Source: Nocardia stercoris (GTDB lineage Bacteria > Actinomycetota > Actinomycetes > Mycobacteriales > Mycobacteriaceae). From it: 64,000 nt of DNA. Shown here one piece after another: positions 58,617 to 64,000 of the stretch. A program made the position numbers and the translations under genes. How positions within the stretch are numbered: position 1 is the stretch's first letter; each line of letters begins with the position of its first letter. The stretch spans positions 62,001 through 126,000 of the forward strand of contig NZ_RFFH01000014.1 in the NCBI RefSeq assembly GCF_003696265.1, in the 5' to 3' direction. The notes beneath the pieces are model-generated. The model did no database searches, was not told the origin of the DNA, and worked only from the letters and a program-made list of their open reading frames with translations.

Positions 58617-60034
58617 GGCTTCCTCCGGAACACCGCACGCAACCCGGCCGACACCGGCCAGAACAAGATCACAACACCGAACACGATGCCCACCACCGTG
58701 CGCGGCCGCCAGTCCACCGGCCGCCGCGGCGGCGGCATGACCAGCATCGCGCCGCGCGCGGTGTCGGCCGGCGGCTTCGGCGGAGTCCGGTACGACAGCG
58801 ACTCGAGCGCGTCGATCACCCCCGCGCCGACCGTATTGTCGACCCCGCGGGCCGGCGCGTGCGCCCCCGCCACCAACCGGGCCGTGATCTCGGCCGGGGT
58901 CTCGTTGGGGAACCGGGAGCGCAGCAGGGCCGCCACGCCGCTGACGTAGGCCGCCGCGAACGAGGCGCCGCCGACCGGTACCAGCTTGTCGCCCGCGCCG
59001 ACACCGTTGATCAGGCTCGGGCCGCCGGGTCCGAGAGACTCGATTCCGGTTCCCGGGGCACCGACCGACACCCAGGGGCCGGTCAGCGAGTCGTCCATCG
59101 TTTCCCCTGCGGCAGTGGTGAATCCGACGGTCAGCACGTCGGTGCTGTACCAGCTCGGCGTCGCGATCGTCTTCACCGCATCCCAGTTGCGCGGATCGAA
59201 CGGACGGCTCGGGTCGATGGCGGGATTCTGACCGCAACCGGACCCGCCGGTGTTCCCGGCGCCGGCCACGATCAGCGCGCCGCGCACGTGGACGGCGTAG
59301 CCGATCGCCTGGGACAGCATCGACTGGTCCACCTGGGTGCTGACCGGCAGGCAGATCGGCACCGACACCGTGATCACCCCCGCGCCCAGGTTCGCCGCGT
59401 GCGTGATGGCTCGCGCCATGGTCCGGACGTCGAGCGAAGCCTGTTGCACCGCATCGAAGTTCTGCGGCGGGTTGTCCAGGCTGAACGCGCCGGAGCGATA
59501 GCGGATCGACACGATCCGCGCGTCCGGTGCGACGCCGGTGAACCCGTCGGCGGGATCGGCCGCGCCCCCGATGATCCCAGCGACCAGGGTGCCGTGCGCA
59601 TCGCAGTCGTAGAGCCCGTCCCCGCCGGCCTGCACATAGTCGCCGCCGCCGATCAGGTTGGGCAGCCGCGTATCCGGGCTCACCCCGGTGTCGAGCACCG
59701 CCACCGTGACTCCGGCACCGCGGGTCAGCGCGCGTGCCTGGCGCAGTTCCAGGGCCCGCTCGGGCGGCGGCACCTGCACCAGGTCGCTGTTGGGCAGCAC
59801 ACCGGCGGTCTGACATCCCTTGTCCTGCTTGGTGGGCAGCTCCGGTCCCGGCGGGCCGTCCGGCGGCACGGTGCCGACCAGGACGTCGGGCGGCGCCACC
59901 GCCAGCGCGGGGCTCGCCGCCGACAGCACCAGCAGCGCCGCGCCCGCGAAAGCTGTTGCCCGACAGGCGAACCGGGCCACGGCGGACGATCCGGCGGCGG
60001 TCGGGGCCCCGGCGAACGCCACGGCCGACCCCAT
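58613..60034 (-). CDS. mycP: Mycosin MycP, membrane-anchored subtilisin-like protease
   Basis: 473 residues. A signal peptide (AFAGAALLVLSAASPALA) is followed by a subtilase domain with catalytic Asp115 (VAVLDTGVSP), His147 (CDAHGTLVAG), Asn261 (GAGNTGG) and Ser358 (VGGASFAAAYVSG). A C-terminal helix (TVVGIVFGVVILFWPVSAGL) holds the protease in the membrane. MycP stabilises the ESX complex and cleaves some substrates. It starts at 60034 by a one-base overlap (TGATG) with eccD. Confidence 0.96.
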   Translation of the reverse strand: MGSAVAFAGAPTAAGSSAVARFACRATAFAGAALLVLSAASPALAVAPPDVLVGTVPPDGPPGPELPTKQDKGCQTAGVLPNSDLVQVPPPERALELRQARALTRGAGVTVAVLDTGVSPDTRLPNLIGGGDYVQAGGDGLYDCDAHGTLVAGIIGGAADPADGFTGVAPDARIVSIRYRSGAFSLDNPPQNFDAVQQASLDVRTMARAITHAANLGAGVITVSVPICLPVSTQVDQSMLSQAIGYAVHVRGALIVAGAGNTGGSGCGQNPAIDPSRPFDPRNWDAVKTIATPSWYSTDVLTVGFTTAAGETMDDSLTGPWVSVGAPGTGIESLGPGGPSLINGVGAGDKLVPVGGASFAAAYVSGVAALLRSRFPNETPAEITARLVAGAHAPARGVDNTVGAGVIDALESLSYRTPPKPPADTARGAMLVMPPPRRPVDWRPRTVVGIVFGVVILFWPVSAGLRAVFRRKP

Positions 60035-61554
60035 CAGATCGCTCGCATGGCGGTATAGATACCGGCGATCCAGCAGGCGATCATCGGAACCACGACGATC
60101 AGCGCGTACTCCAGCAGGTCGATGGCGCGCCGGGTCACCGGCGACAGCCGAACACCCGGAAGCCGCGTCGCCGCAACACATCCCGCGGTGGCGGCCGCGG
60201 CCAGCACCAGGACCACGGCCAGCCGCGCCTGCGGCGACGCGTACGCCCCCACCAGCACCGCCGCCTCACCGGCCGCGGTCACCGCGGCGGCGACCAGCAG
60301 CGACACCGCCTGCACCCGGTCCGGGAACCAGCGCAACCGCAGCACGAGCAGGCCCGACACGGCCACGCCCAGCACGATCTCGCGGACCCCGCCCGGCTCG
60401 GCGGCGGCCGCCAGCACAGTCGAACCGCCCAGCAGCACACAGGATCCGGCCAGCAGGCCACGCAGCGCGGCGACGGCCCGGCGGGCACGGTGCTCGATAC
60501 CGAGCGCCGGGCCGGCACCCGGATCCTCCGCGTCCGCGGCCGCGGCCTGCGCGGTCTCGGTGTCGAACACGTCGGTGAGGGTGCCCGGGGAGACGTCGCT
60601 GCCGGGGTCGGGCAGGTCCGGCGGGCGAATCTGGGCCAGTACCACCGCAAGTCGCGGAGCCATGGTCAGCAGGATCAGCCCGGCCAGGACCAGGCCGCCG
60701 TAGACGTGCCGCTCCGGCAGGTCCGTGAACGCGGTGATCCCGGCGGCCACGGCGACCGGGATCCCGACCGCGGTCAGCCCCACCAGGGTGGCGACCCCGG
60801 TGCGCAGGGTCCGGATCATGGCGGCGGCCGCCGCGGCCGCCACGATCGCGCCCGCGGCGATGTTCGCCGCGGCGAACGGGCCCGGCTGGTCGTAGGGCCG
60901 GGGCACGAGCATGGCGGTGCCCGCGAACAGCAGCACGACCGAGGGCAGCGCCAGCCCGAGCGCGACCCGCGGCGGCAACCCGCGCCGCGCGACCACGGCC
61001 GCCAGCCAGCAGGTCACACCGAGCGCCAGCGCCGGCAGCCCGCACCACACGCCCGAGCCGCTGCGCATCCACGACCAGGACAGCAGCACCGCGGCCACGA
61101 ATCCGCCGACACCGAGCACCGACAGTCCGGCGACCGCCGCTGTGGTGCTGTCGAATTCGGCGAACTCTCGCTCGTTGATCAGCGCCAGCGCGTCGGTGAT
61201 GTCCTCGACGACCGGAGTGAACACCTCCGACGACTCCACCAGCGACAGCATGAGCAGACCACCGTCGGTCACATCGTGGTCCTCGAGCGTCCGCCAGCGC
61301 GGCATCGGCGGCTCACCGGGGCGGCTCAACGTCCACTGGCCTTCGGCCGCGGTGAAATCGACCGAGTCGTCTCCGATCGCCTCGGCCAGCACGCCGAGCA
61401 GATCGTCGACGAACGACTCGATCGCGAACTTCGTGGGCAGCACCACGTCGACCTGATACGTCGCGACCATGACCGCGACCCGGACCCGGGCCACCTCGGC
61501 TGGTTGGGCGGCGGCAGCGGCTCCCGCCGCGGCCGGAGCGAAAGCGGTACTCAC
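60034..61554 (-). CDS. eccD: ESX type VII secretion membrane protein EccD
   Basis: 506 residues. The N-terminal ubiquitin-like domain (VRVAVMVATYQVDVVLPTKFAIESFVDDLLGVL) is followed by 11 transmembrane helices from about residue 130 to the end. EccD dimers line the pore vestibule of the ESX channel. The GTG start at 61554 overlaps the stop of the espI-like gene by 4 bases (GTGA). Confidence 0.93.
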   Translation of the reverse strand: MSTAFAPAAAGAAAAAQPAEVARVRVAVMVATYQVDVVLPTKFAIESFVDDLLGVLAEAIGDDSVDFTAAEGQWTLSRPGEPPMPRWRTLEDHDVTDGGLLMLSLVESSEVFTPVVEDITDALALINEREFAEFDSTTAAVAGLSVLGVGGFVAAVLLSWSWMRSGSGVWCGLPALALGVTCWLAAVVARRGLPPRVALGLALPSVVLLFAGTAMLVPRPYDQPGPFAAANIAAGAIVAAAAAAAMIRTLRTGVATLVGLTAVGIPVAVAAGITAFTDLPERHVYGGLVLAGLILLTMAPRLAVVLAQIRPPDLPDPGSDVSPGTLTDVFDTETAQAAAADAEDPGAGPALGIEHRARRAVAALRGLLAGSCVLLGGSTVLAAAAEPGGVREIVLGVAVSGLLVLRLRWFPDRVQAVSLLVAAAVTAAGEAAVLVGAYASPQARLAVVLVLAAAATAGCVAATRLPGVRLSPVTRRAIDLLEYALIVVVPMIACWIAGIYTAMRAI

Positions 61555-63710
61555 CGATGGACTCCTCGGTCGGTGTAGGCGGTTGCGGCGGGATGACTGG
61601 GGAACCAATCCGCCAGCGCGGCAGCCAATTCCTCGAAGGCGACCGCGGTCTCCTCCTGGAGCAGGCGCAGATCGATCTCCCCGCCCTCGGCCAGATGCGG
61701 GTCGTAGGGCAGGGTCCGGGTCGGCCGCTCGGCCGCCGCGAACAGCTCCTCGATCTTGTCCACCTCCACAGTCGGACGCGCCGGATGCTGATGCACGATC
61801 GCCACCATGGACGCAGCCAGCTGCTGCGAAAGCCCGTGTGCGTCGAGCCAGCGCAGCGTAGCGACCGCACCTGTCACGCCGCGCACGGTCGCGGGGGTCA
61901 CCACCACGACCGCGTCGCTGGTGCGCAGCACGGTGGCCGTCGCCGAGTCGAGCACACCGGTGCCGCAGTCGATCACGAGCAGGTTGTAGTGCCGGCGCAG
62001 GATCCCGACCCCGGCCACGTACTCCGCGCCGGTCAGCGGCGCGGCGGCCTCCGGGCTCCACGGCGACGCCACCACCGCGAGGTCGGCGCTGTTCACCGAG
62101 GCGAAGGACTGGACCGCGGCGAAGGAGTCCAGCTGCGGGGCCATCGCCAGGTCCCGCAGCGTCAGCCCGTACGGGTGCCGGCTGGTGCGGCTGGCCAGGT
62201 CGGAGAAGTCGGGGTTGGCGTCGACGGCGACCACCCGGTCGGCGCGCAACTCGGCATATGTGGAGCCGAGCGCGGCGACCGTGGTGGTGCGGCCGACGCC
62301 GCCCTTCACGCTGATCACCGCGATCTGGTAGTTGCGGGTGAGCTGGCGGCGGATCCGGGTGCGGCGGTCCTGGATCCGGCGTTCGGCGGGCGACAGCCCG
62401 AGCGAGAAGCCGACCTTGTTCAGCGCCCCGCGCATGCCCTGGGTGGAGCGCAGATGGGCCTGCTTGGTGGCGGCGATCTCGGCGAGCAGTTCGGGTGAGG
62501 TCGGGGCGAGATTGAGCAGGCTCGACTGACCGGCCGCGGGCTGCTGCGCCACGGTGCCCGAATACTGTTGCGGCGCAGCAGCATACGCCTGCTGGTACTG
62601 CTGGGCGGGATAGACCTGAGCGGCCGCCGGATGCGGCTGTGCCACAGTGGATTGCGCCTGCGCGGCGGCGGATTGTGACTGTGTCGCGGCAGTTCGGTCC
62701 TGCGCCGCCGCGGCCGCCTGGGCGGGGGCGGCGTAACCCACCGAATACGGCTGCGCGGCAGCGATATACGGCTGCGCCGCAGGCGCCGCGGCCTCCGGGC
62801 CGGCCGACGTCGGCTCGGTCAGCGGGATCGGAGTGCCGCCCGACAGCGGTTCGGCAGTGGGCTGGACGCTCATCCGCGTGGTGGGCATGCCGACCGCGGG
62901 TGCGGCAACAGACGGCGGGACGGCCCCGGTCGGCGCGGAGTGAGCCGGCGGCGCAACAGAAGTCGACGAGGTGGCAGAACTCGACGGCGCAACCGGCACG
63001 GACGACGCACCGGATGACGACGACGTGGCAGGAGCCGACGACGCGCCCGGGGTCGACGACGCGCCGGTAGTCGACGACGCGGCCGGGGTCCACGATGCGC
63101 CAGCGGACGGCGGCGCGCCTGGGGTCGACGACGCGCCAGGGGTCGACGACGCGGCAGAAGTCGACGACGCGCCAGGGGTCGACGACGCGCCTGAGCTCGA
63201 CGACGCGGCAGGGGTCGACGACGCGTTAGTGGTCGGAGGTGCTGCGGAACCCGAAGTTCCTGCGGCATCGGTCGATTCGACGGGCGCGGGCGAGGCCTTC
63301 AGGTTCTCCAGCAGCGTGCTCAACGGAGGCAGCGGCGTCACGACGGTAACCTCCGTCGAGCCGGCCATGGGCGTCTCCGCCGCTGGCTCGGCGGCCGCTG
63401 CCGGCGGCACCACGCCGACGGTAGCGACCGGCGCGACCGCGGCACCCGGCACGGGCACCGCCGGCCGCTGCTCGTCCGCCTGCGCCGGGGCTTCGGTGAC
63501 GGCCGCTGTCGGTTCGGCGGCCGCGATCACGGCCGACCCGGCGCTCTCCTCGGCCGCCGCGCGGGAACGGCTGACCGTGTCGAGCCAGCTGCTGCTCGCG
63601 GCGGCGGGGGCCGATTCGGGCTCGTCGAGCTTCGCGAAGAAGGTGTCGTAGCCACCCTGGGACCGGATGGACCGGGTGGAATTGCCGTTCCGCGTCGGCG
63701 TATCGCCCAT
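61551..63710 (-). CDS. EspI-like ESX protein: disordered N-terminus plus MinD/ParA-type ATPase
   Basis: 719 residues. About 400 N-terminal residues are low-complexity (Ala/Ser/Pro/Thr/Gln), with hexapeptide repeats resembling SSTPGA and a later AAQPY tract. The C-terminal ~270 residues are a MinD-like ATPase with deviant Walker A KGGVGRTT (K469), VDANPDFSDL and VIDCGTGVLDSAT. EspI of ESX-1 and Rv3888c of ESX-2 have the same two-part design and position before eccD. EspI limits ESX-1 when ATP is low. The matching role here is inferred. Confidence 0.87.
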   Translation of the reverse strand: MGDTPTRNGNSTRSIRSQGGYDTFFAKLDEPESAPAAASSSWLDTVSRSRAAAEESAGSAVIAAAEPTAAVTEAPAQADEQRPAVPVPGAAVAPVATVGVVPPAAAAEPAAETPMAGSTEVTVVTPLPPLSTLLENLKASPAPVESTDAAGTSGSAAPPTTNASSTPAASSSSGASSTPGASSTSAASSTPGASSTPGAPPSAGASWTPAASSTTGASSTPGASSAPATSSSSGASSVPVAPSSSATSSTSVAPPAHSAPTGAVPPSVAAPAVGMPTTRMSVQPTAEPLSGGTPIPLTEPTSAGPEAAAPAAQPYIAAAQPYSVGYAAPAQAAAAAQDRTAATQSQSAAAQAQSTVAQPHPAAAQVYPAQQYQQAYAAAPQQYSGTVAQQPAAGQSSLLNLAPTSPELLAEIAATKQAHLRSTQGMRGALNKVGFSLGLSPAERRIQDRRTRIRRQLTRNYQIAVISVKGGVGRTTTVAALGSTYAELRADRVVAVDANPDFSDLASRTSRHPYGLTLRDLAMAPQLDSFAAVQSFASVNSADLAVVASPWSPEAAAPLTGAEYVAGVGILRRHYNLLVIDCGTGVLDSATATVLRTSDAVVVVTPATVRGVTGAVATLRWLDAHGLSQQLAASMVAIVHQHPARPTVEVDKIEELFAAAERPTRTLPYDPHLAEGGEIDLRLLQEETAVAFEELAAALADWFPSHPAATAYTDRGVHR
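63001..63230 (-). repeat. 18-bp tandem coding repeat in the espI-like gene
   Basis: Imperfect units of the form GTCGACGACGCGCCAGGG encode hexapeptides such as SSTPGA, about 12 in tandem, with drift between units. The repeat length is a multiple of three, so unit number can vary without a frameshift. It lies within the disordered part of the EspI-like protein. Confidence 0.85.
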
Positions 63711-63759
63711 GGTTACTGGTCCTTCCGAGAGATCCTGCCGAGCAAATCGTGCCGCGTCA

Positions 63760-64000
63760 TCACACCCTGCGGGTGCCGAACCAGCCGCCCGGGATCAGGC
63801 CGGCCAACGCTCGGATCCCGGCGTGCACCGCCGCGTCGTCGCCCGGTACATAAGTCACCCATACTTCGCTGTCGGCCGCCACATGGGGATAGACCACGAT
63901 CCGGCCCTCCGGCGTATCCAGCACCTGGAGCGCCGGCGGGGGGTCACCGGCGAGTTCGAGGTCGGGTTGCGCGACGACACCGTCCTCGTGGCGGGTGACC
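63760..64000 (-). CDS. espG: EspG-like ESX chaperone (C-terminal end; start lies beyond window)
   Basis: The last 79 residues are in frame to a TGA at 63760-63762 and run off the window at 64000. VTRHEDGVVAQPDLELAGD, IVVYPHVAADSEVWVTYVPGDDAAVHAGIRALAGLIPGGWFGTRRV match the ending of EspG proteins. These bind PE/PPE pairs and present them to the ESX core. It is 49 bases upstream of the espI-like gene, same strand, consistent with the ESX-2 order. Confidence 0.75.
   Translation of the reverse strand, partial: VTRHEDGVVAQPDLELAGDPPPALQVLDTPEGRIVVYPHVAADSEVWVTYVPGDDAAVHAGIRALAGLIPGGWFGTRRV

Noticed and set aside
63001..63230. Possible CRISPR-like array
   Set aside because: Units are 18 bp without unique spacers, in frame inside a coding region. 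This is a coding tandem repeat.

Overview
The window looks like a chromosomal segment of a Nocardia-type mycolic-acid actinomycete. This is inferred from the very high GC content, the start of an accD6-type acyl-CoA carboxylase gene directly behind the end of a FAS-II ketosynthase gene (KasA/KasB C-terminus, LAFGRY), an antigen-85-like mycolyltransferase, an EphD-type hydrolase/dehydrogenase fusion, Lsr2, PknG, a carboxylic acid reductase and a type VII (ESX) secretion locus. Species cannot be fixed from sequence reading alone.

Layout. 1-7.3 kb: KAS tail, accD6, two tandem 38-residue peptide genes (minus strand), a DUF3145 protein, two divergent serine-hydrolase genes, a DinB-like protein, an APH-family kinase and an Ala-rich amphipathic protein. 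7.3-18.8 kb: a Thr-rich lipoprotein, glutamate decarboxylase, three paralogous secreted Ig-like proteins that share an upstream inverted repeat, an MFS exporter divergent from a TetR regulator with a palindrome between them, YjbQ, a hydrolase-MarR operon preceded by a perfect 26-bp palindrome, a CAT-anticodon tRNA, a further secreted protein and two 119-residue paralogues. 18.9-26.2 kb: a quinone oxidoreductase, a yybP-ykoY-type manganese riboswitch in front of a TerC family gene, a three-gene operon (metal-dependent hydrolase, iron-sulfur flavin reductase, EphD), a lipoprotein and an SSI-type protease inhibitor. 26.4-34.4 kb: a purine-catabolism operon (xanthine dehydrogenase FAD, Fe-S and Mo subunits, 8-oxoguanine-deaminase-like amidohydrolase, XdhC) divergent from a PucR regulator.

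34.5-49.6 kb: carboxylic acid reductase, mycolyltransferase, Lsr2, a 39-residue peptide gene, an unknown membrane protein, tRNA-Asn, a secreted protein, MerR, a DUF1707 protein, PknG, an amino-acid permease and an SPFH/zinc-ribbon protein. 49.9-54.6 kb: the 180-kDa-class NAD-glutamate dehydrogenase. 54.7-64 kb: part of an ESX locus read leftward as espG (partial), espI-like ATPase, eccD, mycP, eccE, an EspR-like XRE regulator, a membrane-anchored discoidin-like protein and a zinc-ribbon membrane protein. The order espG-espI-eccD-mycP-eccE is that of mycobacterial ESX-2.

The most unusual items are the small, easily missed peptide genes (1659-1775, 1987-2103, 40325-40444) and two sets of repeated upstream palindromes. 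GTGAAA-N8-TTTCAC lies in front of three Ig-like secreted proteins. GTACCGT-N6-ACGGTAC lies in front of the permease, the glutamate dehydrogenase, an SPFH gene and a secreted protein.
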